The notes: a model not told the origin generated them from the letters alone. A DNA stretch of 64,000 nt from Malaya genurostris (GCF_030247185.1 NC_080571.1:45190002-45254001); one strand, 5' to 3'. Counted from the stretch's first letter, positions 13,240-25,471 are shown. Program-made: numbers and translations.

Positions 13240-13696
13240 ATAAATGTTCACCATCTTCATTGGAACCTAATCAGATTCGCCGAAACTAACCTGTTCGTCC
13301 TCTCTTTCATTTTCTCCGTCTTCAACAATATTTTCGTTCACTAATTAGATCTACATGCCGGTTCTAACCCCGTCGTTCGTCCACGCTCACTCACTGCTCC
13401 CTCAACTAACCTTCTTCTTCCATCTTTATATCCACTTTGCTCTTCTATCCCGCCTTTCAAGGAAGCTGCTCTGTAATGCTGTAATATTGTGTCATCAACT
13501 AGTTATAGAGTTAGTGGTTTAGTTTTAACTGTTAGTTTTAATTGTTAGTTTTAAACGTTAATGTATCTGTTGGATCATTGTAATCTGTTAATACAAAAGA
13601 TGAGGAGGTTTTATGCCTGCTGGAGAAAGAGATTGCTATATTTCATCTCCATCGGGCTTTTCCCTGCTCCCCAAAATAAAAAAAATAAAAAAATAA
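13240..13696 (+). other. 3' UTR and A-rich tail of the Jockey-group LINE
   Basis: Pyrimidine-rich noncoding sequence after the stop at 13239, then 'gaggaggttttatgcctgctgg' and an AAATAA-rich tail. The same repeat that precedes the LINE at 11044 resumes immediately afterwards. Confidence 0.6.
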
Positions 13697-13974
13697 ATTT
13701 GGAACTTTGTTCGAAATAATACTTGATTTTGGTTTTGTTTAATAAGATTGATTTTAATTTGACTAAGACATTCGCTAATTTTGTCATTAGCTTTTCCGTA
13801 AAAACTAAATCAAAATTGATTAAAAATCTGATGAAATGTTCCATTAAAAAAATACTACTAACTTTTAAAGTTCGCTTGTTCGAAATAAATCGAAAGCTTG
13901 CTAGAAATGGTTAGAAAAGTGTTTGATATTATTTATATTATTATTATTTTAATTTATGTAAACAAGTTCATTTA

Positions 13975-14480
13975 CTCTGTCCAATTTTAATTGAAACATC
14001 ACGAAAATGACTGAACCGACATCAAAACACTTATGCTCGTATGAAAGTTACTGTTGGGCCATAAATCGAGTTAGAAGATCAAATGCCTGTCACTTTTGCG
14101 TCCGGCGATATAATGGTATAAATGACGTAACCGACAAAACCCGTTGTTTTTTTTTGTCGCTCATTTTTCTCAGAAATGGCTGAACCGATTTCAAAAAACT
14201 TAGGCTGCTTGGAAGCTACTATTGATTCATGAAACAGGTTTGAAGTTCAAACGGCAGTCACTTATGGCACCGGTGATTTTTTGGCATAAGTGACGTAAAC
14301 GTCAAAACTCATTACCGCTCAATTTTATTGGATATGAATTAACCGATATCAATAGTTTTAGACTCGTTCGAGACTAAAATTGTGCTGCGAGTGGATTTTG
14401 AGATCATATGGCGTTCATATCATATCACGTTTCGAAGATATAACCGTACAAGTGACGTAATCGATAAATTAATTGTTTTC
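13975..14480 (-). repeat. Three tandem monomers related to dispersed repeat family A
   Basis: Three diverged units of roughly 150-160 bp, each containing a version of 'atggctgaaccgatttcaaaa', followed by a 'cagtcactt...gataaa' block. In reverse complement the first unit resembles the monomer at 4085-4260 inside family-A copy 1. No coding capacity is seen. Confidence 0.55.
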
Positions 14481-14579
14481 TATCCACCTAATCATTACAT
14501 TACATTGACCTATGATCACATTCAAATGTACGTTTGGAAATGATACCAAATTTGTGATGTGAACATTAAAGCTTGGTGT

Positions 14580-14680
14580 CAAAAATGATTTTTTTATTAG
14601 TTTCGTCGTGAGCTCATCAGTGCATAGCAGTGCATAGTGAAAAGCTGATACCATATAGCAGTTCAACATAAACCGCTTAG
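14580..14680. repeat. Diverged fragment of the double-palindrome element
   Basis: The phrase 'agcagttcaacataaaccgct' matches the arm of the palindromic element at 25.5-25.95 kb with few changes. It is a short remnant only. Confidence 0.35.
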
Positions 14681-16311
14681 TTGACTCTTATTAAAAAAAT
14701 ATTGTTTTCAAATTGTTTCGAAGTTTCTCCAAGCAGAGATCTACTCTCTTTTATTATAAACTACTATGTACTTATGAATTAAAGATGGATCGTAAAAAAA
14801 ACACTAAATTTGTTATTTCATGAAAATTGTGCCTGAAACGAGTTAAAATGTTCATTATTAAGTTAATTTATGATTTGATACAGATATTTTTGATAGTCGT
14901 TTCTAACTACTTTGTTGTAATTCAAGTTCTAGAAATATTTGTTTTGAAGTAGGAATGCAGAGGTATTTTTGCCATCTCATAAATTTTGGCCCACCTAACA
15001 AACTTTATGGATCTAACCGATGTTAAGTAACCCATGTTGCATCAATTTCAAGCTAATCACATTAAATTACCTATTGCGGAAGGATATTACAACATTTGGT
15101 GGATATTTCTACAAAGTGGGCCAAAATAAAATTAATCCTAAAGTGGCCCAAAATACCTTTGTTACCTTTTGTAAATCATTTACTCAATATCTGCTAAAAA
15201 CTTATTATTTTTTTTGTGTTCGAAATTATGCATTATTTTTCATTTTGTAGTATTTCTGGTTAACATTTGATCAACATTGGCTTTATTTTAAATACTAAAC
15301 TAGCTCAAAATTGGAATTCGACTCCAAATATGTTGTAGTTTATTCAATAAAACAATTCAATTTGATTAAATCAAAACGTGTTCAGTTTCCGAAATTTTCC
15401 CGAGATTTGTTATACGAAATTTTGGAAAATTAACCTTTTTTTCTGGTGCTAGATATCGTAGAAATGCATAAAATGTCGACTATGATGTAATTTCAATTTC
15501 CGTTTTTGTTTTCAATTTCTGTGTCTGTCTGTGAAATTTTGATGATATAGAACAAGAATAGTCTCAATCACAACTTCAACTAGCATTTCAAAACGAATAA
15601 CGAATATAGTATAAGACAACGAATAGTAACGAGATTCTGTTAAGAAAAAACATATGGGCTTTTTCGCTAGAGAAAACAAAACCTGACCCTGGGTAGTTTC
15701 ATCAAACAAAAACTTTCCACGAAATTTTGTTGACTTCGCACTTAGCAACGGGGGTTTGGGCAAACCTGATAAAAAAACAGGTTCAAAACTGACTCGATTT
15801 TCAGTTTAACAACGTTGAAACTAGGTTCGAAACTGGCTTCAAACAAACGGTTTGACAGCAGTTAGAGTGGAAACTGGGTTAGGTTTGGCATCAAGCGAAA
15901 ACGAAAATACAAACCATCCCGTGAACTGCTTTTGGACAGTTTCAAATTACAACACTACAACAAAGTGTAGACAACTGTTTCTAAGCTCACGGCTTGATGA
16001 GGATAGTGATCAAAGCTTCATAAGAAATTTAAACAATCTCTTAAGCGACCCATACACCTTCAGTTTTCCGGACTGGTCAAATGAACCTTGGACGGAATAA
16101 AAAACTTAACGATTGTCTGAATTGAAATGTTTTCTATCTCATTGATTCGGAAACAAATGTTTATTATTATTAGATTCTACAGGAAGATGACGTAACCTCA
16201 CAAAATGAGCTAGATCAACGTGGTTTTACACGTCTGTAAACTTTCTTTTCGGTGATACCAGTCTCCCCAAATCCTAAATATATTTTGCATTCGTTTCTTT
16301 GACCACCGCAG

Positions 16312-17279
16312 GTATCGCTTCGTCATTGAACTGCTCCACCGAACTCATCCGCATTCGTACGAAGACGAGGACCTTTTCCAGCTTCGCAAGGGTTGGGGCC
16401 AAAACCATTTCGTAGATTTGAAGCTGCTGTTCGATGAGTTTTTGGAAAATGATTCCTTCGAATTGCGTTTCTCCGTACGACCGACGGATCTGATAGAGAA
16501 GTACAACTGCCTGCGAAAGTACGCCGACAAGTTGGAAGGGGACAACTCAGCCCTACGGGAGTGCGTATTCAGCTGCATATCTTCGCAAAACCCTGTTATA
16601 GATGACTTATGCGAGGCTTTTTGTTCACAGGGAGTGTTCGGTGGACTGCATCAACGAAGTATGCTGCATTAGAAATGTCACCGAAGCGACTAACACCGGT
16701 GCTTGTCTGTACTCGGATACGTTCCAAGACGATTTGGGTGGCTCTTGGCGGCTGCAGATCTTCCCAGGTGGAAATGGCGATGTCAAAGGAATGTTCGCTG
16801 GCATTTTTGTGGAACTCGTGGAAGGAATTCCAAATGTGTAAGTCGATGGTAGATCAAATCATCACGCCTACACAGACACATTTTCCGTTTCCCTCGTCAG
16901 GTACGAATTCTCGGTAGATCTGATCAACGAATCACCGAAAAAATCCATCAAGAAAACGTTGGAACACAACTTTCAACCGTGGATGCCGTTCGGTTGGAAA
17001 AATTTTGTCTCTCGAGAGGACCTGCTGACGGGAGGTTTCGTCAAGAAGGACGCCCTGATGATCCGGCTCACCGTGCGACCACCCACCGTTGGACAGAAGT
17101 TCAGCTACCTGCGCCAGTATCACGACAAAACCGTGCGGGATCTTGCCCAAGCTCAATCGAAACCGTCCACGTCACTTCTGAACAACAAAACCTTCGAGGC
17201 TCCGATCAGCTTTTTCAAGAAAATACTTCCGAGAACACCCAGCCAGGAGCAAGCTCCCTCCACCGGTCAGTTGAAGTGA
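16312..17279 (+). CDS. Tandem MATH-domain protein, exons 2-4 (3' end of gene)
   Basis: Three exons complete the gene: 16312-16560, 16631-16837 and 16901-17279 (stop TGA). All junctions are phase 2 with GT/AG borders: acceptor ccgcag, donor gtgcgt, acceptor ttcacag, donor gtaagt, acceptor cgtcag. Exon 2 finishes MATH domain 1 (GWGQNHFVDLKLL, then LRFSVRP). Exon 3 begins MATH domain 2 (LGGSWRLQIFPGGN). Exon 4 completes it (PFGWKNFVSREDLL, then IRLTVRPPTVGQK). The pattern GWxxFv...Ll..GF...D.l.ir..VRPp...QK resembles the MATH domain of TRIM37. A low-complexity tail of about 45 residues follows. The intron inside each domain falls at the same place, between EG and the Y-R/E-F strand, which suggests exon-pair duplication. 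Product function is inferred only as protein binding. No canonical AATAAA is seen soon after the stop. Confidence 0.82.
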
Positions 17280-18092
17280 GAATCGTGCCAGTGTAAAACC
17301 CACGCAACTGGAACAAAACACTTGTCCTGTCAAATTGTTTTTTGTAATCTCTTTTCCGGACGATAAATCACAGTCCCAGGCGTGAGCTCGTGAGGCATAA
17401 ATCTTTTTAGGGCAGAGCGCACTCGACCATACCCGACGACCATACCACATCCAATCAGCCGTTTTTCGGTGCAGTACACTTACCACCTACCTGGTTACAT
17501 TCGTACCGAGGTACTGCGGCAGGACCGGCGAACGACGGGGACGATAAATTTCCATTTTTAATTCTTCTCAATTACAGCTTTTAACGGTCTAAACAGGGAT
17601 ATAAATTCGAACGATTTAATGGTTGAGACAGAGAGCGTGTGAAAAAAAACGAACGAACGAGCTGCATGAACTGAGTTATGGTTGAATGGTATTTGAGTTG
17701 GTGTTATGAAGCTTTAGATGCGAAGCTACTGTGAGATGTCATAGTTTTGACATTTGTTTGGATGGGAATTTTGACAAATGGGTCAAATAAGCGGTATTCT
17801 CGACTGCTGCTATTTAAGTGTTATTGAGGAAAAGCAGAAAACCAAAACATGTATTCAGCTAGTTTGTTTTTCATATTTACACTTTGCAATTTATTTCTGC
17901 ATTTTTTTAGGTATGTAAAATATTACCGAATACCAAAAGATCACAGGTTCGATAAGAGTGCTGATTTTTTTCTTTTTTCTGTTTACCGTATATTACTGTT
18001 ATTACACACCCATCGCATGTTGATTGATTACAAATTCATCGCATATCAGTACGCCATCTCGAGGGGAATAGTACCTCATTAGTTTTTCACCA

Positions 18093-18495
18093 TTGCACAG
18101 TGATTTAAAAGCCTAATTTTATGCTCTTAATTGATAACACCACAAAAGTGTGATTTCCGGGGTAAAGCACATCCAGCAAAGTTGCTCAGAATTATGGGTG
18201 CCATCTGTTGATGCTTCGATTTATGTAATTGATCACCCTAAAAGTGAAATACAAACATAATTTTGGCTCGGGGTCAAAATAAATGCTCAGTATCTTCTAC
18301 AAACTTATGTAGAAAGTAATTCCAAATAAATTTGCAAAAAAAGCACACCCTTCATATTGAGTAAAATTCATGATAATAAAGTATTTTCTTAACAGGGTAT
18401 CTCAAAACCTAAGTTTTTTATAAAAAAAAAACATGGTGTTATCATGTTCTACAAATTTAGTTTGTTATTCAAAATTACAACAACTTTCCATGCAA
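18093..18495 (-). repeat. Dispersed repeat family M, copy 1 (reverse)
   Basis: Starts 'cattgcacagtgatttaaaag' and includes 'aattgataacacc', 'gcaaagttgctcagaat' and 'tgttctacaaa'. The reverse complement of these phrases occurs in the same order in split copies at 18846-18925/21492-21690 and at 62200-62403/63004-63020. It is probably a non-autonomous element; I see no transposase. Confidence 0.5.
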
Positions 18496-18533
18496 TTTTT
18501 CACATAATTCGGACTTGTTTATTTTCAATTTGT

Positions 18534-18730
18534 CCCGGGTTGGCGGTTCAATGCATAGGGCGCTGGTCTTACAAACCAGTTGTCGTATGTTCGAGCCCCG
18601 ACCTGGAAGGATTTGTAGTGTCAGTAGAATCGTTGCACTAGCCATGCAATGGTTCTGTACACTCTGAATCGGCTGCGAAGTCTGTTGAAACAGAAGGTCA
18701 AATTCCACTACAGGAATGTAATACCAAAGC
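18534..18730 (+). mobile_element. tRNA-Val-derived SINE, copy 1
   Basis: The head begins CCCGGGTTGGCGG and carries a tRNA-like anticodon arm, CTGGT-CTTACAA-ACCAG (18562-18578, anticodon UAC = Val), and a B box GTTCGAGCCCC at 18589-18599. The body continues to 'ggaatgtaataccaa'. An inverted second copy with the same ends lies at 58117-58313, where the anticodon loop reads CAC. A functional tRNA is excluded because no acceptor stem pairs. SINEs of this type are transcribed by RNA polymerase III and mobilised by LINE machinery. Confidence 0.75.
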
Positions 18731-18845
18731 ATAAAAATTATTTTCAAAAGAGGTAAATAGGTGCAGATCGAACAAAATATACATAAAAAAATACTTCGAA
18801 AGAGCTTTCAAACCGTGGTCGGATTACCCGCTTGTGATCGTCTGA

Positions 18846-18925
18846 GTTAGGTAGTATATTCAAAAAAGTTGTGTAGTTTTGAATAATAAACAACTTTGTA
18901 GAACATGAACATGAACCAAAGAAAA
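18846..18925 (+). repeat. Dispersed repeat family M, copy 2, left part
   Basis: Contains 'aaagttgtgtagttttgaataataaa', also found at 62214-62240. The remainder of this copy appears to resume at 21492 after the nested palindromic element, beginning 'taattactttcta'. Confidence 0.4.
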
Positions 18926-18999
18926 AAAATGATTCAAGAGACCCTTTTAAGAAAATAACGTAACGTAAGATACGGGTATGATGTCTTTTGCAAAGGCTA

Positions 19000-20241
19000 A
19001 AGACTGTCCCAGAAAGTATGGACGAAACCAAAAACCGCTGCCATTTCGCAATGGTCCAGAATCTGTCAATTTTTATGGCTGCGTCCTGTTGTTTATACTC
19101 TTCTCTAACCACTTGTGCAGTTGTTTATTCGTTTTCATTAGTTTGTTTCGACATGCGTGGACTTTCAGCAGAACAACGTCGAAAAATTGTGTACAAATGG
19201 TGCACAGAACACGGACTGTCACTGAAAAAGATAGCAAAAATGGAAGAAGTAACTGAAAAAGCCTTGCGAAATGCCATCAGGAAGTTCGGTGAGGTGTTAT
19301 ACCATTGAGGATAAACCGAAAACGGGTCAAAAAGAAGGTCTCAGTTGGATAAACGTATACTGAAGGCGTTCGAGCAAAAGAAGGAGGTTTCAGTTCGGGA
19401 TGTGGCCAAAAAAGTGGGCACTTCGAAGTCAAATGTTCTTCGTGCTAAAGAACGTTTGAATCTTCGAACCTACAAGAAGCAGAAACAACCAAAACGTAGT
19501 CCGAAACAAGAAGCATCGATTAGGCCGAGGGTTCGCAAGGTGTACAATACGATTCTTGCTGGAAATTTGAACTGCATAATCATGGACGACGAAACCTACG
19601 TGAAACTCGATTATAAATCCTTGACGGGGCCACAATATTATACGGTGCGAGAAGGACAAGTGTTAAATCAGTACGAGACATTGAGTGAAGTCGAAAAATT
19701 TGGTAAGAAAGATATTGTGTGGCAAGCAAGTTGTAGCTGCGGTAAGATTTCGAAACCCTTCATCACCACTGCTTCAATGAACAGCGAAATGTACATCACC
19801 ATCACCATTTGAAACCTCAAGGATCCTGTTGTCTTCTGGCGAGATCTTGCTTCTTGCCACTACTTAAAATCAACGGTTGGTATACTACCAAAAATGTCAC
19901 TATCGTCCCAAAAGACATGAACCCATCAAATTGCCCACAACTTCGACCAATTGAGGAATTTTGGGCAGTAACGAAAGCACATTATAGGAAACATGTCTCG
20001 GCAGCCGAAACCATTCAACAGTTCGAAAAAGATAGGAAAAAAAGTGTTAAAACTTGTCGCTAAGAAGTCTGTACGGAATTTAATGAGTAACGTTCGCAAG
20101 AAGGTGCGCCAGCTAGTCTACAATGACTAAGTAGCAAATGTTAAGAATAATATTCTGTTGCTGTAGTCTAATATTATATCTAACACTTGTGAATTATTTT
20201 CAGCGAAATTAAAGTGCGTCCATATTTTATGAGACAGTCTT
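19000..20241 (+). mobile_element. ITmD37E-like Tc1/mariner transposon, copy 1
   Basis: 1242 bp bounded by inverted repeats AAGACTGTCCCAG... (left) and the complement of ...GACAGTCTT (right), each flanked by TA at 18998-18999 and 20242-20243. About 20 of the first 24 terminal positions match. The size, TA duplication and transposase triad fit the mosquito ITmD37E family. Confidence 0.82.
19153..20063 (+). pseudogene. DD37E-type transposase, frameshifted
   Basis: The coding region starts at ATG 19153 with a helix-turn-helix segment (SLKKIAKMEEV). It is broken by frame changes between 19308 and 19345 and again near 19812-19880. The catalytic residues are still legible: IIMDDETYVKLD (first Asp, in 19345-19812), FWRDLASCHY (second Asp) and CPQLRPIEEFW (Glu, in 19809-20063). 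The spacing between the second Asp and the Glu is close to 37 residues, which defines the family. The enzyme would have cut and joined DNA at TA sites; the frameshifts make this copy inactive. Confidence 0.78.
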
Positions 20242-21491
20242 TATAGCAGGATAAGCGTTTGAAAGCTGCCCCCAAAGGAAATTCATATTGTTATACCACA
20301 TTCGAAAGGTCATAGACTGGAAACAATTTTCTCAAAGATTCTACCCTTTAACTGCCATATGGACGGAGCTAGGGTGGTTCTATTGATTTTTATTGTATTT
20401 GATTTTTGAAGGAACCGTTTCTCCGAAAAATTTGAAAAAAAACATGGTATATTTAAGGCATTATGGGGAAGGTTTACAATTCATTTCAAAATTTTTTAAT
20501 ATGTATTCCTTCCATTAAAAAATACTAGAAATATTTTTCCCTCTTCCAATTTTTGCACCACCCTGGATTTTTAGTGATAAAAAAAGAATTTTTGGACATG
20601 TTAAAGTGGTATGTTTGCATATTTTCTAAAAATGTGGACGACCAAAATATTTGTTTTTTTCTCAAAAATAAATAACAGTCAACCATGCGTTCCCATCAAA
20701 TTCTGTTAGAAGGAAAGGCATGGCTTTGCTTAATTACATCCATCAGCAACACATAAAAACCTGACACCCGCTCTAGTTCTTGACTGCCGTAACCGAATTT
20801 CATATGTGTGATACTCGCGACGATCATATATTACTACAATTCATATATGAACCACATACCAGTAAGTTCTTGCTTCGTAGCTCTCTATGTTGTACCCAAA
20901 GTATGATCGTGTATGTATTATGCAAAGGTTGAAACTCATTTCGTTACTTTGATTTCTAAGCCCTGCGCTTGAGTTGCATAAACTACTAGAACAAAGCACC
21001 ATGCGTTTCCTTCTCTCATAATTTGATGGGGACGCATGGTCGACTGTTATTTATTATTTAGAAAAAATCAAATATTTTGGTCGTCCACATTTTTTAAAAA
21101 TATAAAAACATACCACTCCAAAAATTCTATATCTATCACTAAAAAATCCGGGTCGGTGCAAAAATTGGAAGAGAGAAAAAATATGTTTAAAAATTTTCTA
21201 GTATTTTTTAATGCAAGAAATACATCTTCAAAAATTTTGAAAAAAAAATTGTAAACCTTCCCCATAATGCCTTAAATATACCTTATTTTTTCAAACTTTT
21301 CGGAGAAGCGGTTTCTTCAAAAATCAAATAAAATAAAAATCAATAGAACCACCCTAGCTCCGTTAATATGGTAGTTAAAGGGTTGAAATTTTGAGAAAAT
21401 TGTTTCCAGTCTATGACCTTTCGAATGTGGTATAACAATATGAATTCCCTTTCGGGGCAGATTTCACATGCTTGTCCTGCTATAGCCTTTG

Positions 21492-21690
21492 TTTGTAATT
21501 ACTTTCTATACTATTTTGTGGAAGATTCTTAGCCTTTATATTAGCCCTGAGTAAAAATAATATTCATATCTTACTTTTAGAGGGATCATCGTCCATATCA
21601 TTCTGAGCAACTTTTCTGAAGGTGCTTTACTCCGAAAATCACGCTTCAATGATTCTATTGACTAAGAAAGCGACACTCTAACTTTGAAAA
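21492..21690 (+). repeat. Dispersed repeat family M, copy 2, right part
   Basis: Contains 'tcattctgagcaactttt' and 'actccgaaaatcacg', the complement of phrases in copy 1 (18093-18495). It follows the right arm of element P directly. Confidence 0.45.
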
Positions 21691-22059
21691 TGAATTCGAC
21701 TCGATGTCCCAAAACTTTTTAGGTATTTTAGGTAAATCGACAAGTTTTGGTGAGAAAGTTGACCCGAACATCTTTAATTATTGTGCAATAAACAAGGTAA
21801 ACCGTAAAACGATTGCATTACAGATTGTTTATTTACGTTGCAATCAGTTGATTTTGAGCTCATCAAGATGGCGTCGTGCCAGAGTTATCGACTGAAGTTG
21901 GACCCTGAGCCGGAAGGGTCATTTCAGTCGAAAGAATCACTTCGCCTGATACCATTTTGTGGAAAAAGTCATTTCATCCTGTTGAAACCAAACATTTTTC
22001 ATAAACAAATTTCAACCTTTCAAATAAATGTATAATCATTATTGCATTTTGATTTTCGA

Positions 22060-22345
22060 AATATTTCGTGGGGTGTTGATGTAGCTGCGCTTTGCTGTAC
22101 ACTGACTGCAGTTGCTAGTTGGTTCGAAGGTGAAAGCGGTTTTTGAAACAAGAGTACTGGGTCCACTAGCTACCATTGCTGAACGGTTGTCCTTGACTTT
22201 GGTTGAAGATGCCCTTTTCGCAGTTTCAGTGCAGTATTTACCGTTGTGTTCACAAAATTGACATGTAAACAGCTGATTCTCATATGTCACCAGCGTTTTA
22301 CAAGGGTGTGTCCCGTCTTGACCACAAATAACGTACGATGGTTCA
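22060..22345 (-). pseudogene. Fragment of a LINE ORF1 (Gag-like) protein
   Basis: On the reverse strand the translation includes VICGQDGTHPCKTL, TYENQLFTCQFCEHNG and a Ser/Thr-rich tail. The same wording occurs in the plus-strand remnant at 47540-47814 (IICGQGGIHPWKTL, TYENQLVSCQFC). The zinc knuckle is incomplete here because the expected His is replaced. It is a short degenerate remnant; the parent LINE clade is not certain. Confidence 0.5.
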
Positions 22346-22419
22346 GCCGCAATATTTCTTATTTAATTTAACACATCAACAAATTTCCCCCTGTTTAAAT
22401 CAGAAAAAAATACTCTCTT

Positions 22420-23320
22420 GATTCCTGATTGATCTATGATCTTCAAAACGGAACGTTCAGGAAAACTAATTATTTCATCAATAAATTCGCTCTAGTGTAT
22501 CTAACCAGGTCAATTCTGAGCGATGGTAATTATCCCGACCGTTTAAAAGTTGTGCTGTTTTCAAGTCCGGAATTATTTATGATCCTTGTAATTACCGTCC
22601 GATTTCCACCTTATCAGTATTCAATAAGATGCTGAAAAAGCAGTTGGCGAACAGAATGCTTAACTTTTTCAACTCTAACAACGTCCTGTATAGATTCCAG
22701 TACGGGTTTAGATCGGGATGTAGCACCACCACAGCTATTACCGAATTGGTGAATTGTCTTGTCGGTGAGATTGATTCGAAGAAAGTTGTTGGTGCCTTGT
22801 TTTTAGATCTTAGAAAAGCGTTCGATACACTGGACCATAAGATTCTGTTACAGAAGCTAGATCGATAAGGGATCAGGGGGGTTGCTAATGACATTGTTAA
22901 AAGTTATCTGTCTAACAGGAAACAGTTTGTATCTCTTGGCAACGCTCGTAGCTTTTACCGTTCAATCAATGTAGGGGTACCCCAAGGCAGTAACATTGGA
23001 CCCGTACTATTTTTACTTTTTATCAACGATTTAGAAAATTTGAAATTGAAAGGTATACCAAGACTTTTTGCTGACGATACTGCGCTTTTTTATCCGTGTA
23101 ATGACGTACATACAGTTATCTCGTTGATTCAATACGACCTTCAAATCTTAACGAATTATTTCAATGCGAACCTACTTTCTTTGAAGCTATCAAAAACAAA
23201 ATACATGGTGTTTCATTCCCCACGAAAAAAAAACCTACAAAATCATGCAGGATCCATGTCTGGGCTCGACAGTGATCGAAAAAGCCAAAGATTTTAAGTA
23301 TCTAGTCATACATTTAGATT
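22420..23320 (+). pseudogene. Reverse-transcriptase fragment of a CR1/L2-like LINE
   Basis: Plus-strand translation shows DPCNYRPISTLSVFNKML, YRFQYGFRSGCSTTTAI, FLDLRKAFDTLDHKIL (first Asp), VGVPQGSNIGPVLF and RLFADDTALFYP (catalytic FADD). It ends in LSLKLSKTKYMVFHSP. There is a frame change near 22555 and a TAA at 22866-22868. Endonuclease and C-terminus are absent. It is truncated on the right by a family-A repeat beginning near 23364. The motif wording is that of the CR1/L2 assemblage; exact clade unsure. Confidence 0.72.
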
Positions 23321-23363
23321 CAACACTCTTTTGGGATATCCATATAAAGGTAATTAAAAAAAC

Positions 23364-23700
23364 CTTCTTAATCCACCTAGTGGTGTGATAATGCCTTTTC
23401 TTTCTTCAAAATAGTCTCATGATTTTTTTATCTTTTTATAAAATAATTTCTGACACTAATTTCGGCTCATTTCTGATTTTGATTTTCGACTTTTTGAGAA
23501 GAGTGATGCTAATCTAAAAAACCTTTCTTAGTCCACTTTTCATAGATATTGAAATTTACATGAGATTTACGAAATCGAAAAAAAAATTTTGATGCCAAAA
23601 GTCTTAGAATTGCATGAAACGTCGAGATTTAGTGTCATCTTGAAAAAAAATTTTTTTTCAAAAAATCGACTTTCTGGGACGCCATGCAAAAAAAAAATAG
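23364..23700 (+). repeat. Dispersed repeat family A, copy 2 (truncated)
   Basis: Starts 'cttaatccacctagtggtgt' and parallels the first 340 bp of copy 1, including 'cttagaattgcatgaaacgtc'. The microsatellite and right terminal hairpin are missing. Confidence 0.6.
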
Positions 23701-25470
23701 GTGGTACTTTCACGGTACAGTTTGGGTTTAGGTACCCCCTCCCGACTAAAACAAGGGACGGATACTGTGAATTTACCGCTCAAAACTAAATGTCAACCAT
23801 TCGAAGCGCCATCTGCATATTTTTGTAGGTGTTATCAGATTTATATGGAATGTGTGAAAATTTACCAGTCAATCGTGTGATTCAAGCTGAAATGAAATAC
23901 AAATAGGAGAAACAGGATACTGGTCAGATCGTTCCTTAGAGATATTTGGCATTTTTCTTATTTACAGTGTCTTATTATATTTCTCCTTGATACAAATCGG
24001 GCTAGACTAAACTCCATCGATTATTCAGGGAACGTTTGATCACGGTATTACTTCGTATCGCGTAAGGCGTTGTTGTTCGATTGGTGATGAGCGAGTGATA
24101 TCTAGTATTACAGCTGTCTATTGAAAACAAAATAGTACGCAATGAATTAAATATATGAATTGATAGAGATGTTCCCGACAGCCGGCTGTCTGGAGTCGTA
24201 CGAGTTTCGGAAGAGATTTCGTATTTTAGTAAGAAGTATATATTAATACAAAACGCGATGAAATTACAACGTATTCTAGGTAGCCGGCTACCCAGAGAAA
24301 TAAACACATGATAATATTATTCGAAAATTTACCAAGAAATAGACCTTGGTCTTGTGATGCATGCGGAATTGAAAAGGATTCCTCGGTTTCTAGTAGCAAC
24401 ATGCATTGAACTAACAACTTTGCCTTCCCAGATAGATCTACATTCGGACGTGCAGGGATAAATGCAGTTTACATAATGTGAAACTACCTGCTATTACCAA
24501 GCAAGTTGTTTCAGAAACATATTTTCCAAGTTTGATTGGTTCTGATCAATAACGGAGTAGCAAGAAGTTGATTTTTTTTAAATTTTCAGATTTTTTGGGT
24601 TTGTTAGTTTCTGTGCATCGTCTGGTTAACGTTTTTAAAATTTATTTTGTGCTAAATCCAGTGATTGTCTGTGTGCGGCTAAATCGTACAAAAAATGGAC
24701 TCAACCAAACACATAATTTTCGACTTCAAATTCTTGACGGTTCTAAAAACATACCTAAATATTGATCTTTATATTTCTATTCTATATGCTATAACTTCAT
24801 TGAACTATATTTATTAAAAATTTAAGTCAAACTTTCATTCTATGGATCTAAACAATCAAATAGCCACCAATAAAGACTCTAAACTCTAAATACTGTTGCT
24901 TTCAACTGTTATGATTATTTGTAGGTTAAGTATCGGCTTTTCAATTTTGTGAAATCCAGTTTACTTTTAAGGTGAAATGTAGCGAAATGCGCGAATCGCG
25001 TTTTTGTTCAATTATTCAAAAACTAGACCGATTTTCGAAATACCAAAAACACTTAAGTTTTCGAAATCAAATTTATCATAACTAAATATTCTTAGAATTA
25101 TGAAATTTTGCGTTGCCGAGCCGTGATTGGTTTTTGAAATGTATAAACGGTTACTGTTCCGTTCCACGGGAATGGTTTTAGAACTGAAAATTAGTGTTTG
25201 TAGCAGAATTTCACAAAGAATCTGAAAATGCAATTCAAAACTATAAAATTTTAGCCAAAACAACCGAAATTTGAAAAAGTTTACATAAATTTTTCCGCAT
25301 TTTTTATTGCTTGCGCGCTGTTGTTTCGTATTGAGTTGGTGTGAGAAATATACGGTGGACTGAGCAAAAATTACTCTATCAAATAATGATGCGAATTTAT
25401 GCAGCATTGCGTTTTGTAACTGTCATTTATTATGCTAAAAATGTCCAATTCTGTTGATCTCAATACATTG
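23700..25470. other. No recognisable gene or element
   Basis: AT-rich sequence without convincing ORFs. A weak inverted similarity of short phrases occurs (for example 'cattttgtggtagcc'-like 'tagccggctaccc' near 24281), but I cannot define an element. Confidence 0.4.
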
Positions 25471-25471
25471 A

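Larger units (their letters stand above)
11045..13696 (+). mobile_element. Decayed Jockey-group non-LTR retrotransposon, 5' truncated
   Basis: A 2.65-kb LINE fragment that lacks the endonuclease and retains the reverse transcriptase, the C-terminal region, a 3' UTR and an A-rich (AAATAA-like) tail ending near 13696. The left junction at about 11045 is a 5' truncation, typical of incomplete reverse transcription. The flanking repeat, seen continuous at 2900-3130, allows the boundaries to be placed to within a few bases. It is inserted in the same orientation as the host gene. Confidence 0.75.
18991..21491. mobile_element. Palindromic (fold-back) element P, interrupted by an ITmD37E-like transposon
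   Basis: Two long inverted arms: 18991-18999 plus 20242-20735 on the left, and about 20997-21491 on the right, with a 260-bp spacer. Both ends read CAAAGGCTATAGCAGGA when viewed inward. Arms share long stretches such as 'aatgtggtataacaatatgaattccc' with scattered differences. The left arm is broken by the 1.24-kb transposon at the TA inside GCTATAGC. No coding sequence is seen. It resembles a MITE or fold-back DNA transposon of about 1.26 kb without the insertion. Confidence 0.7.

Noticed and set aside
18534..18610. Functional tRNA-Val gene
   Set aside because: The anticodon arm and B box are present but no acceptor-stem pairing or proper length; sequence continues into a SINE body that is repeated at 58.1 kb.
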